Assembly (NCBI GenBank): GCA_013398295.1 | Contig: VZSF01001437.1 | Span: forward strand, 191,893-255,892 | Direction: 5' to 3' | Source of the DNA: Chionis minor | Taxonomy: Eukaryota > Chordata > Aves > Charadriiformes > Chionididae | Length of the DNA: 64,000 bases | Shown here: one piece after another, positions 14,101 through 27,571 of the stretch | How positions within the stretch are numbered: the stretch's first letter is position 1 | Layout of the letters: each line of letters starts with the position of its first letter | Program-made: the position numbers and the translations under genes | Notes under the pieces: model-generated | The model's input: only the letters and a program-made list of their open reading frames with translations | Told to the model about the DNA's origin: nothing | Database searches by the model: none

Positions 14101-17100
14101 GCATTTTATGGCAAGACTTTTTTTATCTCATAGAGTTGAATTAAGGATATGCAGGTCATTATTGTAACTTGAACAAAAAAACAGAATCCGCATTTGCTGA
14201 AGATCTCATGTTGCCCACCAAATAGCTTCTAGACCGGTAAGGACAATTGCTCTGAAGGTGGTCATGGTGGGAGATGTTGTCTCTGTGGCTTGGTTGCAGC
14301 TTTCCATAGCTGTAGTCTCAGCCACTTTTAGGAAAGGAGATGAGAGAGTTTTAATTCTTATGACCCAGGGAATTGTTGCAGACCCAGGGGCAAACAGGAG
14401 GCCCATGCAGCTGAGTGTGAAGAGTGGTACCTGCTAGGCTAAAGGGAGCATGAGGAGATGTAGCAGATGACACTATAGGAATAAGCAGGCATTCATAGCA
14501 TTAAAGGGAGCTCCAAGATTGATTTCACCAGGTGAAAGAGGAAAGAATTTAAAAAATAGTATGTTTTAAATCAAGAATTTTCACATGAAAGACCTACCTG
14601 TCAAGGCAGGATCATTTACAAAACTGAGTATCAGAGAGAGATATTCATTAAAAAATCCTGGGAAAGAGGACAGAGTATCTGGGTGGCAGGACTCTGATGG
14701 AAGGAATGAGAGACAAGAGAGGGCAGCTAAAAACTGCGAAGTAGCAGTGGTTGTAGAAATAATTCAAATGTGTGAGTGTAGTTTAGGTAGAAGAAGCTGG
14801 GCTCAGTCGTATTTGTGCCAGTGATCTATCTTTGCAAAAATAAGCTTCAGGAAAAATTCTGGGAGAGCATCAGCTATTCTTTGGGTTTTTTGAACCGCAT
14901 TCCTTATCAGTTTGTATTTCTGCAAAAAAGAGTCCGTATCTGTCCTGATATTTAATTACTGGTATTTTTTCATTGAAAAACAGATTTTGGCTTAATTTTT
15001 CAGCGGTGCGTGTTTAGACACACCACAATGCTCAGAAGAGGAATTTGCATGCATCTTTTTCAAGAAGAATTTATGAGCTGTAACAATTCTCAGACAGTTC
15101 ACAGAAACCGCAGCCGGTTCCCATTCTCTGTTTGCTCTAACAACTTTTTGGAGACTGCTGACCAAGAGGTATAATCTCCCAGAGTTACCTTGCACGGAAT
15201 TAGTTTCGATGACTTCACTTCAGGAATAGCATGGCGATGCTAGGGAAACTTTATCTGAGGTGTTTCTCAGTGATGCAGAAGCTGGGAATCAAGCCTTGCC
15301 CTGCAAAGCTTAAAGGGAATGATTTACATAATAGAAAGTTGATTACTCCCTATGTACTTATACACGGAGTAGGCATGTTATAACCAATCTTACAGAGTAA
15401 AAGACAGCAAAGTGACGTAGCTGTTGTATCTGGCCATCTTCAACTTGGACACGAGGCATGATTTTCGTTGCTTTGGTGCAGTAAAGCAATGTAACAGCTT
15501 AGTGGTAGTAAAATAAAATGTCAGAATAGCTGGATTGGGGTCAACTCACGTGCACCTGAATAATTTAGTGTGAGATGAGGTATCTTTGTAATATATGGAT
15601 CTTTAAGTATTTTAACCCATCTGCTGTGACAACTTCTGAATCGTGTTAACAAGTGGGAATGTGTAGGGGAAAGAGGGAGCCTGAGGGGATGGCTTAGACT
15701 GGAGGCCTATAGACATGCTTTCTGTCCTGGTAAGGTCCTCTCCCTTCATGGACCACAAAAGCACATTGTTTCTGCACTGCCAGCTGTAACCCCCAATTAG
15801 TCACAATCTGTATTAGTCCTGTGACACACAAGGGTTTAACCCATTCCCTGCCACAGTTAGCAAGGATTCCCCCATGTGCCCCACCAGCCATCACTGCCTT
15901 CAAAGCACAGCTGGTTGTGTGTGCTTTCTGAAGTGTTAAAGGTGTCAGTGCAGCTGAATTCACCGTGGATGGTGACCTGAAGTGGCACAACAGTCCTGCC
16001 TTATGTGACTGATTAGTCCCCGGGGTCCAAGTCATTATTAGATGTGATGTTTTTTCCCCCGAATCCAATTAGCAGAGAACCTGGGAACTATAGGCAGGTT
16101 GCAGCTCCTTCCCATGGCTGCAGATGTTTGGTGGCACAGTGGCATTGCCCGCTCTCCAGTTATGGCAAGCATCATTTGGCTGTTCAAGGACACGTATGCC
16201 TGCCTCAAGTCCTGGGCTCAATATTGAGGTCCCTTGGGGGCGTATGTAGGTTCTGTAACAGACCTGGGGTCAATTCGGGTGGGCCAGAGGTCCCTTCTGA
16301 GCTTAAACATTTGCTTAGCAAATTGGATTTGAGTAAAATGGTGTGTTAAAGGCCATGTAGTAAGAACTGAACTGCAAAGCAGCATCTCCTGTTCATTTTC
16401 CTTTGGTTTGTCATTCTGTCATCTCCTTTTGGTTTTAACACTACTTGTGACATGGACTTTCATCGTTTGCCTTGCTTGACTTCCTGACTTTTGAGTCAAG
16501 ATGTCTGTCTCAGGCTTCATCGGAGACTTTTTTAGGTCTAATATTAAACTTCAAGTTTAGAACAGTCTCTACTTTCTTCAATTTTAGTTTGCAACAGATG
16601 CATCTGATGTCAATTTTTTTCAGAACAATGTATTTCTGATTGCATGAAAAATGAAAGTCAATCATTTGTCTCAACTAACCTTTTAAATCATCTTGGTTTT
16701 CAAAATGTAGTGGTTTTTCACTGATCAGGGTTTACATGTTGTTTGCCTTACACAGTGCCTCTTGAATGGTATGTATTTTAAAATAATCCACACTCACTTC
16801 AGTTGCAGTTTTCTAAAAGTGAAGCATTTGTTTCCAAAGGGTCATACCCATGTCCTGGATCTTCCAGTAATTTATATTTTTAATTTCATAGTCTTAATCA
16901 GTGCTTAATCATGAACACATATAACTTAGAAATTATGACCTTGAATTACTTTTATTTTTTTAAAAATATCCATAGTTTATTAAATTACATTAACCTCAAT
17001 GAAGTATAAGCAAAATGCTTAATTGTTGGCTCAGATTTTTTGTGTGTGGCTAACAGTATTTTGTTCATAATTCATTTTGTGTATTTAATGATTTTTTTCT

Positions 17101-18962
17101 CATTTGTGTGAGTCCCGGACACAGCTAGAGGGGAGATACAGTTACTGTTTCTGCGGATAGAAAGAGGATATCCACCTGGCATGGTAGAGGTCCTGAGGAC
17201 AGATGGAATACTTGAGGCCACATGCATTCCTGTTGGCCTGGCTTCCTATGGAAATGTAGCTCATGTAGTTGTATGTGTCTGCAGTTCTCCTAGTCCCTTT
17301 GACTCTGATTTTGACAAGGCGTTAAGAACTATTAAATCCCTGGAATTTTCCTGAAGCTAAATATCTATGTAGAGGGAGAGCTACCCTGGAAGCATTTGGA
17401 CAGAGAGAAATACAAAAGTATCAACTCGTGTACTGTTAGTCACCAGAGGATCTGCATGGGACAGGGCTCTTGGTAAATATCCCAGCTGTGAGAAAACTTT
17501 CAGTTTTAGTCTACCTTTTCATAGAAATAGAGATCCAGAAAAAACCCAGTCATCCCCCACTTTGCTCATGAAATAACGTGTGTTGTAAAGGTGACAATTT
17601 TTCCAGTAGGGATAGCTGTAGTTTCATCTTGCCTCTAGAACTGTCTGATAAACTAGATGCTTTGCTTTTTATTACTACTTATTTATATATTTCTCAGTTT
17701 GGGAGCAGGAAATGCGTATTCATTTCAGTGAGGCTATTAAAGGAAATTGCTTATTTCCTCTTTCAAAAATTAGATCCCCTTGATCAATCAGATTATTGCA
17801 AATGCATGCTTTTTTGTTTATTTTTTGATCCCATAACATCCAATTAATTGAGTCTAGTCTCTTACATCTAACGATGCAATATGTCTTCCTCAAGGTTGGA
17901 AAGCAAATTGTGCTTTACCGAAGTATGGAAATAAGTGGCTGGTCATTTCGTTCTACCCTTTTTTTCCTAAAAATTTTGATGCTGTTTATCAACGACTATA
18001 TATCTCTCAGTTAAGATACCAGTCAAAATGGTCAATTACAAGTGGCCTGTTCCTTACGTTGTGCATACTTTCATAGTCTTCACTTTTGAGACTTTCATAG
18101 CTTCAGTTTGGTTATTTAATATTTTATAGTTAAAAGACTTGTTAAATAAAATTGCATGCTGTGTTTTCACCTAATAGCTTCATGCCTTAAACAGATTAAT
18201 CCATGAAATACCTTAGATTTAGGGAAAGTTGTCTCTTTGGGGAAAAGCTCAACTCTTGTGAATTGCATTGATAAGGGACTTAGAAGGCTTGCTAAAACTT
18301 CTGCTTTAGAAGATTTCTTACACGGAACAAGCAGATTTTGTTTTGTTAAGCAGAATACCGGATGGAAGATTTTTGTTTTTACAGATAGTAAGTTCCTGTA
18401 AATTTCTTACATCAAGTTACATGATGCCAGTAGCCTCTGAAGATGTGACATTTTCTCTGAATCTACAGAACACATACATGAATGAAAGTTAATAAATCTA
18501 CACTGCTGAAATTGTCAGTAATACCCCAGAATAAAAAGGCTCATCGTGTACTGTCACAGCGCAATTCTCCTAATTCTTCTTATCCTGAAATTGTCTATTC
18601 TTACAGTTGCACACAAACCCACCCGGAGCATTGATCTGACCCACTGCCACAGATCCTACATTCTCATGGAAGTGTAGTAATTTGAATCCCTGTTCTCCGG
18701 TTACGATGCAGCAGAGCACTTAAGGCAAAACTGACTTGTAAGCACCAGTACCCAAGAAGTCTCATTTAAATCAACGACTTATTTGGGAATTTATATCTAA
18801 GCATGTGCTGAAGAGCTAAGCGTGTCCTCTGCTGGAGGAGGGCCTTCTGATGGTAAATGGTACTTAGTTAACTCAGCTTCAAATAGCCGTATCAGCAGCA
18901 CATATTTGTTCTCTTTTACTGGCACTTGACTGCCTTTTTGCTTCTCTGTTGCTTAGCAAAAC

Positions 18963-19005
18963 AATAAAATAAAATAAAATAAAATAAAATAAAATAAAAT
19001 AAAAT
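18963..19005. repeat. Pentanucleotide microsatellite (AATAA)n
   Basis: About eight and a half uninterrupted copies of a 5-bp unit (AATAA/AAAAT phase) run across 43 bases with no visible interruption. A perfect array of this kind is likely to be length-polymorphic. It could derive from an A-rich retroelement tail, but no element is recognisable next to it. Confidence 0.95.
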
Positions 19006-19499
19006 ATTATAATACTTCATGCATTGCTGGATCATATGGTATTTTGCGGGTGAACAGAGAGCTAAGTTTTGTCATTTCTGCATTAATAGCATCATAATTG
19101 TTTTTATTATTATGGCCCATTGTATTATTTTGCAAATGAAAAATTAAAGGCTCAAGCAGATGAGGTTTGGGATTCATCTACCCTAATTAGATATCTCAAA
19201 GACAGACTTCCTCAGCCTGCAGTATTTTATGTAGGCTTCTTTTCTAATCAGCAAAGAGAAACAGGCACCTCTTGAAGCAGTTCAGGTCTTCCTAGAAGAG
19301 AGGCTCTGCAGATGTCTCTTCCTCTCTGCTGATTGTAAAGAAATTGTGGAGTCACTGGTTCAAATTCAGATAGCCGATTTTTTTAGGGCAAATCAATCCC
19401 ATTTTTGATGGGTTAATTCTGGTCAGAAAAGTGTCAATGGCAAGTATGAAAACTGAATACAAGTTTGTCTTTTTTCCCATCTTTTAGATCTATTCTTTA

Positions 19500-19512
19500 G
19501 TGCCCCCACTGG
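19500..19512 (-). promoter_or_regulatory. Possible CTCF-like motif
   Basis: On the minus strand the bases read CCAGTGGGGGCAC, one mismatch from the common CTCF core written CCASYAGRGGGCRC. The match was made by eye against a remembered consensus. Such motifs occur by chance at a scale of tens of kilobases, so this is a weak call. Confidence 0.2.
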
Positions 19513-20228
19513 TCACAGAATTTCAGGGCCCTGACTTGGTTGTATTTTGCTAAAAGAACACAAAATGTGGTTTCAAAATACTGATTTCAGAGACTGGTAC
19601 TTAAACTGTAGCCAAGTTTAGAGATACTTGTAAGCCATTGAAGATAAATACTGTTGGAGAATCTTGCACTGTTTGGTGTACATCCATACTGGATGACTAC
19701 AGTTGGGTGTATTGATATCATGTCTATGTCTATGAAATTGTTATCCCCACAAAAACCTTAATTGTGCGAACTATTATTATGAGAAGAGGTTTGCTACTCT
19801 GGTGCACTTTTTTTGCCATTATCTGTGTGTTTCATCTTTGTTAAACTTCATCTTTCTGATGTGTAAAATCAGAAAGAAACCCTCAGTGCCTCCCTTGCCC
19901 CCCGTGAAGGAGACATTGATGTGTCCAGTGGAGTTGCCAACATGGGTTTTGCGGCACGGCAAAGTGATGGTGAAGAAGTCAAGTTCAGGGTTATGGATTT
20001 CTCCTACTGGACTGTGAGACAACCATTGTCCCAAAAGCCCCTTTACATCATGACATAGACTTGCAGTATTTCAAACAGCTGATCCTAGTAGTTGATACCA
20101 TATTTATGTGTTAGTATGGAGTCCCATCATGTCATTACCTATAGAGACAACATCATGACTATGTCTCCTGACTCTTGGCTCCTGTCAGGGCAGATTTTTT
20201 TATGTCATCACTTTTTCATTATTCCATT

Positions 20229-20437
20229 AGAATCATAGAATCATAGAATCATAGAATGGTTAGAGTTGGAAGGGACCTTAAAGATCATCAAGTTCCAACC
20301 CCCCTGCCATGGGCAGGGACACCTCTCACTAGAGCAGGTTGTTCAAAGCCCCATCCAGCCTGGCCTTAAACACTTCCAGGGATGGGGCCTCCACAACTTC
20401 CCTGGGCAACCTGTTCCAGCCTCACCTTCATTAGGGA
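20229..20437 (-). mobile_element. CR1 LINE, 3'-end fragment (minus strand)
   Basis: The left edge reads as three overlapping copies of AATCATAG-type units, the reverse complement of the short repeats that end CR1 elements. It is followed by the well-known CR1 3' block (reverse-strand sense: cleaned-up forms of 'gggaccttaaagatcatc', then 'gcccatccagcctggcc'). Only about 200 bp is present, so this is a severely 5'-truncated copy, which is normal for CR1. It has no coding capacity left. The right boundary near 20437 is approximate, where similarity fades. Confidence 0.93.
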
Positions 20438-23400
20438 CTGAAAAGAGAGAAATCAGTGGATTTCACCCCTTTTCTGTCCTGCTTCCAGGATCATAAGGAA
20501 ATGCTCCTTTTAGATAGAATATGATGCTAATAGTGAAGAAGGTCTCTGTGCTTCTTGCTCAGATCCTCCTGCGATGTGTGACAAGTGGAGGGAAATGTTG
20601 CCTGGCCGCTGACCCATGCAAGGGCAAGGGCAGCAGTGAAGTAGTTACAGATATATGGGGCAAGAAAGGTCCAGTGTCCTCCTCACAACTTTGCTCCAGG
20701 CACTGCTGCACTTCCCACCAACTACATTATAGGTCACATTTGTATTTTATGGTGTCACTACGCATGTTGTTGTTCTAGTCTAAGGTTTTGATGATTGTGT
20801 AGCAGCGAAATAAAACATAGCTGCTTGACAGTATTAATTTCCAAAAATAAAAGCCAGTCACTGACCCATGGCAACATACTTTTTCCTTGACTGCAGCTTG
20901 CTGTGCTGGGTTGTGGTCTTAGTTCTCACAGGAACATTTCGTGCCGGGGCAGAGAGAAGGAGCTCTGCACAAATCAGCAAAGCCAGGTCAGGCTGATAAT
21001 TTCCTGCATCGGTGGATCAGAGAGATTGAGCAGATGAAAGTGTTTTCCTTTCCACAGAAAGGATTTTCTTGTAACCCTATTGCTCATATCAGGCAATTGA
21101 TATCAGTTCATTAAATGACTTCTGTTTTCTTCACAAAGTTATGAATTTATAGTGCAACTCATAATTTAAGAACCATTTTCAGCATACTTGCAGGACTCTC
21201 CGGCTTCATCAGCTGCTGAATTCAGCTTCACTGAAAACAGAGTTCCATTATCTAGGCAAGCAGACTAGCTAGTCTGAATTTTCATCTCAATGTTTTCCCA
21301 ATGTTACCAATAATTAATTTAATGGGATTACAGATAGAAAGAAGAAAGTAGTAAAACCAGGATTTGACGAGGCAGCAGGAAAACAAGTAATCCTGTGCTT
21401 GTTCCTAGGCCGAGCTCCACCTCAGGTAAACTAAGATCTCAAGTCTTCTCTTAGGCTTGATTGGTTTATCGGAAGATGTGATCTCAGAGGATGTAACCAT
21501 GGATTTTACTCTGCCTTTACACTACGTAGTCAGGATAGTGGCTGACCTCTAGTGGCAATAAAAATAAATTGCTGATGGATCGGGTTCAGCTGGGAAACAA
21601 GTAGTTCGCAAACGTTTAGGTAATTGCATAATGTGCATTATTGTTGGAAAATGAAAAAATCAATCATTGTAATGGAAAATGTATTAAAAAGGAATATGAG
21701 GCCGAGCCTGAATTAAATTGCCTTTACAAATAATTTTTCTTGGAGGCGGAGGCTTACAATAAAACTTTCAGAGTCGATTGCTGATGAACGTGGAAGTGTA
21801 CATACAAGTCAATAAGGAACTCGGGACCTGCAAGAAATACATTTCTCAGCAACGAGCTCTGTGTGTCCAGATGATTTGTGGGGTTCTGCTCAGGCTGGTT
21901 GGTCCCCAGGCCATTTCCAATACAAAGGTCTGTTTTTCTTCTCTGTGCCCGAAATCTGCACAGAACAGGACTCGGTGAGGAAAGTGAATGACTCATTCCT
22001 TACACTCGGCACCCCTCCATGACACACATATGCCTTCATAACAAGAGAGCCAAAGAAGAGAAAGGAAAAAAGAAAGTTGGGGAGACCACCCACCTTTTCT
22101 CTGTCGGAAGGCTTTCCCGGTCATCAAGGCTCGGTCTTTATCTTGGACTTGCTCCAACTGACTGGGAGCCAAGCATCTTTTCTGGGAGAAAAAATGGAAC
22201 AGTGCAAAATGTAAGTAGGAGCTGACTGTGTAAATCAAATACTTCTGCATCATGTGTGCACTGACTGCACACTTTGGTGAAGATCTTTGGAAATGCCTAG
22301 ATGCAGTTTAGCTACTCATTTGGGATACTGCTCAAGGATTTGTTTTCCGACGGTGGATTATTGCTTTCTGAGGAACCAGCCCCATCACGTGCTCCAAACT
22401 GCGGCGTATGGGCTAACCTCAACAGCAGAAAAATACATCCCCTGCTGAGAAGCAGGAAGGGGGGGAGGCAGCGGGGCCAGGGAAGGGCAAGCTCTGGGGC
22501 TGGGCGGCAGCGGGCAGGGCGGCAGGTGAAGCAGCACCACGCTGGTGCGGCTGACAGCCAGGGCAGAGCACGGTGGCACCAGCAGCAGAACTGCCCGGGT
22601 GGGCTTGCACCGCGGCTGCCAGCCTGCCTCCATTGTCCACAAACTTCTGTTGAACCCCATTGTGTGTGTTCGCCTCGTCGGAGGCATGCAGAGTATACGC
22701 TGAAATGGCAGGAGCTTCAGAAATGCCAACATGTGGCTACGCAGTAAAAAAAAAGAGGGGCCAAAGTGTGGCACTGCTGTGGTGGGTGCTAAAAGGTGAG
22801 GGCAGCGCCAGCAAAGGCTAGAGAAGTCCGTAAAGAAGAAAGCCACTGAGGGCCACGTTGCTCACAGAAAGCATTTTGGGCTCAGAAGCCCCTGTCATGC
22901 TTTTAGGCTGCAAAAGCCATGGGAGGAGGGGAGGTGCCCTGGCTGGATGTTAAAAAAAGATTCAATTATCTATTATTGCACCTGCACCTACTGCAGTGGT
23001 GAAAAAGGGGCACAAGCAGGGTTGCGCTGAGGGCTCTACAAACTCGAGAGCTCTCACAGTTCAGCTTTGTTCCTTACTGAGGTGTTTGCTACCTTTCAGC
23101 ACTGCCTTTTAAACTGTGACATAGATACACCTACACACACTATTTTCAGAGAATTGCCATTGTCATAGTTGTTGCTAGATATCAGGTAATCTTTGTAATT
23201 GTGGCTATTTTTTATATGTATTTCAAACTGTGACTCTGAATTGCTTCAAGGCATCCTGTAAGCCCTGCTAGAGGAGACATCTTATAAATACTTAGAAGAC
23301 CTAATATAGGCTGTTGTGTTTTCTGAAATTGCTTGATGTGCAAACAATTAAATGTTTACAGAAAGGCAAGCCATAAATAGAGAGACCTTTTATCTTGAAG

Positions 23401-23552
23401 ACTAGTAGCTGTTGTCAGATGCTGTGTCAACTAAATATAGTCAGATAGTACTTGTTCATATAATTAATAGGTGACATATTGTCTTCTCTGATCTGGACCA
23501 TGGGAAGCATAGCGTTTGTAAACCTGCAGGTCTCTGCCACTGTGACTGCTTG

Positions 23553-23570
23553 GCACCATGGCCATGGTGC
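23553..23570. repeat. Perfect 18-bp palindrome
   Basis: GCACCATGGCCATGGTGC equals its own reverse complement over all 18 bases, with no spacer. It contains two NcoI-type CCATGG cores. It could bind a dimeric protein or be a chance event; nothing nearby decides this. Confidence 0.6.
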
Positions 23571-24560
23571 ACTCCACAGTAACCAGCTTGTGGCTCTAAC
23601 CCTTGCCGGTTGACAAGGGTCCTTATGGGGTCATCTACCCCCTGGGGCAGCCCAGTAACACTTCGTGCTGTAGATGCCCACCTACTGCCATCCAGACAGT
23701 GGACAGCTAGGATATGATCTTGCGGGGTGCTGTCAAGTCAGTGGTGATTTTCCCAGTACCAGGGCACCCAAATGCTCTCCACCCACTTGGCACTTGAGAG
23801 GGGCCCAGGAAGGAGAACTTGTCAGCAGATCTTCCCCATTTCTTAATGGACTGTTTTCTGCTTCTGGGTAGCAAATGGAAAACATGACTCTGAACGAGTT
23901 CTTTGTATGCAAGTTTGTTTGTTTATGTGTAATGCGGGATGCTGGGTGGTCCTGGTTTTGTGGAGTGAGTCCCTGGGGAGTCCAGGCCTCGAGGCTCAAG
24001 TAATCTGAGTAAGAGACTCGCGTGTTTACCTTCTGAAAAACAGTCAGGCTTTCAGAAATAATGTTCCACCACATAAAGTCTAACAACAACTTTGACAAAT
24101 ACAATGGAGGTTGATTTTGGGTCATAATCACATTGAAGGCAGTCACGAGGCTTTAAATTAGTAAGACATGTATTAAGCATAGCCTGAAAGCACTCCCACT
24201 TCAGTAATCCACTCAAGAGTCTTAGCTTTTGAAGGATTCATGTAGCGTTTAAGTTAATAATATATTTCTTAAAAATAGTTCTTTAGGTAGCAAATATATG
24301 ACAGCTGAATTTATTGTCACATCTCCTAATTTAGGACTGTACTCCTGCTTAAATTGGATTGTCTGTATAACATCAGAGAGGCTTCCCACAGCTCACCATC
24401 CGGAAAGCCGAGACCTAAGCTTCCTTTCAAGTATCACTACAGTCATTTTGATAGAGACAGCAAAGGTTCCTCCTTCCCTTGGGTCCAAAAGCCATCCCTG
24501 TTGTTCTAGGAGATGTTCCATTTTTAAATGATAACACAATGCATTGAGTTTTGGGGGTTT

Positions 24561-24577
24561 CTCTCTCTCTCTCTCTC
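24561..24577. repeat. Dinucleotide repeat (CT)n
   Basis: Eight and a half uninterrupted CT units form a short pyrimidine tract followed by a T-rich stretch. It is an ordinary microsatellite. Confidence 0.9.
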
Positions 24578-25290
24578 AACTTTTTTGTTTTTTTCATGAT
24601 TTCCCAAGGATACAAAATTTGTGTAATCCAGTGGAATTGGTCCTGTATTAATAAACTGCAGTTTCTCCATCTGTCTTGCATTTTGAACTGCTTTGAGGTC
24701 AGAAGCCATTCCAGATCCTACAGGTTTCATAAGAGTTAGCAGCTTGCTAAAGGTCGAAGATCCAAATTAGTGCTTTCCGCTAAGAAAAGTCTTATCTTGT
24801 AAGCTCAGTGGTGCAGGACCTGTTTGGCCTGCTGGCACAAAACCTGCCACAACACCAGAGCCTGTGTAGTAGTTAGAGGCTGTGGAAGAGCAGTGAAGGT
24901 CCTCTGTGTTGTTTATGAAGCCTTTTTAGGAGGGGAACACTGAGGAGGATCTCAGGGTACCGTGGCAGGGGCTCATGCTGTATCTGGTGGGGAGCTGGGA
25001 ACATTGTGGTGGAAATAACTGGTACTTGGGTGTGCTGTCATCATCACTGCAGTGGAGATGTATGAAACACACAGCACACAAATTCAAAGGAGACCAGATT
25101 TCATTAGTCCTTCTATTATGAGAAAGCTTGCTGAAAAAATAAAGAGATGGGCAGAAGTTGGCGATGATACCAACATTGTTAAATGGAAATGATTGTCCAG
25201 ATCACCCAAAGAGCAAAAACTTCTCTGATTTGTTGCAATTCCCTGCATTGTGCTAACAAGAACCAGGTGAAATACTCATGAAGAATCCAT

Positions 25291-25309
25291 CCCCCCCCCC
25301 CAGCCCCCC
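25291..25309. repeat. Poly-C tract (C11-AG-C6)
   Basis: Eleven C residues, an AG, then six C residues. The complementary strand is a G-run that could in principle contribute to a G-quadruplex. Long mononucleotide C runs are also prone to sequencing error, so the exact length is uncertain. Confidence 0.85.
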
Positions 25310-27558
25310 AATTAATCTAATTTAAAGGTTTTTCAGCAGAATCTGTTACATTTCCAAACTCACAGGAACCCTTTGTTAAAACTTTTTTTTCCTCAATTCC
25401 AGAGAATACAAAAAAGTTAAAAACCCCGTCTGGGGTGTAACAGTTAAAATTTCATTATGAACGTGAACAAAATCACAAACCTTCCAGAGAAAGCAGCAAT
25501 ATCTGGTGTGTTGACTAATCTGAAAAAGTCTGTATGTTTTTCAAGCTTTCCATTGTCTCTTCATTGTATAAACAAGAAAGCAAGACCCAAAACAATCTCC
25601 AAAGGAAGTTCATAAAACTGTGTCATGTAAATACAGAAGGGAAATTTATTACCATTTCTAAAAGTTGAAGCTGTTTGTTTTTTCCCAGCTACTGACAGAC
25701 CAGTGACTATTTTTGAGCTTGGGATTCTAGTGGAGCAGATTTTAATTTCTAATCACGGCTATACTTTGTTTAGGAGACGTATGGTCTAAAATACAAAATA
25801 TTAGCTCCATGTGTGTTCTGCAGGGCTAGTACTGTTTCTTGCTCTCAGGCAACATTCTTTGTAATTCCCAATCATGAAAAAAAAATATCTGAAGTTTTGT
25901 TGCTGGCCACCAAGTATTGAATCTCTTTTTCATGCTTGTTCACAGCATTAGATTAAACACAGAATATCTCAGGTTGATACAGTGATCCATGCGTTGTATT
26001 CTACCAGCTGATTCTTCACCTTGAGTTTGGCAGGTGCTTGGTGAATTCAGGTCACACTGAAGGAGCTGGCCGTGCCCAACAAGGCCATTGGTTTGGCACT
26101 GTGCTGCCCACAACTTTTGTTAGAATGAGCCGTTTGAAGGGTGTTGGATCATTAAATTAGGTTTGTTAGAACACAAGCTAGGAGCAATGCCATTTGAGAG
26201 AGGTTTAAACAACAGGGCATGAATAGATATATCCCTTGTTCTCTGTTCCTTGCAGGCAGGTCCTCGCTTCCAGTCTTGCTTGGTCTAGCTGGTTTTAGTG
26301 ACTTCCTGAGCTCTGTCAGTCTCCAACAGCCTGTGGACATTGTCATCTCCAAGGCCTGCCAGTGTCACCCCCGCCTTGTTTCATCGGGATTCTCCCAGTT
26401 GTCACTCTTCTTTTCCTGCCTCTCCATAGAGATGACCCTTCTTTCCCAGGAGAATCACTTCTTTCTTTCCCAGGTCAACAGCTGCCACTTTCTTTGCTAC
26501 CCAACCACACATAATTATTGTGCATGAAGTGCACAATAAACTGTGAGCAGATAAAGCAGATGCTGTCCATCACAGGGAGTGTCAGAAGTATTCCCATAGG
26601 GTGGGCCTTCCTCTTCCTCCCTATTCTGGTATTACTTCATTGTTCATTAACTCCGGAGACTGTAAGGCTGTGTGTAGGGAAGGACGCTGGGCACAGCAGC
26701 TTCTCGCTGTGTACTGTGAGACACGAGTGTTCAGGCATAGTCCAGTCTGAAACCAGCACCACCAACAAAATCTGTCCTTTGGCAGCAGCCTGGAAAGCTG
26801 GTAGTGAGTTAACAGTTAGAGCAGCTCACGCTTGGACAAGCATAGATTCTCATGCTATGGGACTGTAATCATGATCCTTTTAGCCTGCAAATTTTCCAAG
26901 AGGATGTAACCCAAAATAACTTTTTGCTTTTAAAGAACAGAGAAGAGAGTGAACTTCCATTAGCGGTACTAGCAGACCCATTAGCCCAAATTCAGCTCAT
27001 CCATAGCAGAAGAGGTTCATTGTTGGTTACTTTCACACCCAACCTTTTGCAAGAAACTTCTCTGCTGCAGTAACATATGAATGTTCATGCTTACCATATC
27101 GGAGGTCATTTGTATGTCAAGCATCTGCTTTTTGTAATGTGAAAAATATCCTGTGTGTAGTGTAAATGCCCAACACCAACTGGGAGCCCATTATCAGCTT
27201 CACTTTTAAGGAAAGAGCTTGTGGTTTGGGAAATACAGGTCAGGAAACAGGGATGTCATAGCTTGGGTTCTAGGTGGATTACTCAAAAGAAATGCAGGTT
27301 TTACTGTAGCTCTACTAACTGTCTCAGGTCTCAGGTTCCACCTGAAAACCTACTCTGGCAGCTCCCATGTTAACTTCCTTAAAATCTTTCTGCTAAAATA
27401 ATACTGGAATAATCTCAGTACTGGTTATTAAAAGAGCACGTACCCAGAGCAATACTGTTGCCAGTCCCAGTATGCTTGTTGTGTGTCATATATTTCTTCT
27501 TAAATCCCTTATTCAAATAATTTTAGTTTTCCAAATTTCCCATTGTTTTAAAAAAGTA

Positions 27559-27571
27559 GTGTGTGTGTGTG
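27559..27571. repeat. Short (GT)n microsatellite
   Basis: Six and a half GT units. It is an ordinary short dinucleotide repeat. Confidence 0.8.

Larger units (their letters stand above)
1..20228. other. Intronic DNA upstream of the first recognised exon, no gene seen
   Basis: I see no recognisable gene, exon or RNA in this stretch. It would be an intron (or upstream region) of the MTUS2-like gene whose exons lie at 47243 and 62394. Most of it is AT-rich, with somewhat more GC-rich patches at about 10990-11450 and 12080-12910. Open frames of up to about 170 codons occur (for example 3712-4197 and 12395-12910), but none shows a known family motif. Small simple repeats and palindromes are listed separately. 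No older transposon could be named by eye, although diverged copies may be present. Confidence 0.6.
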
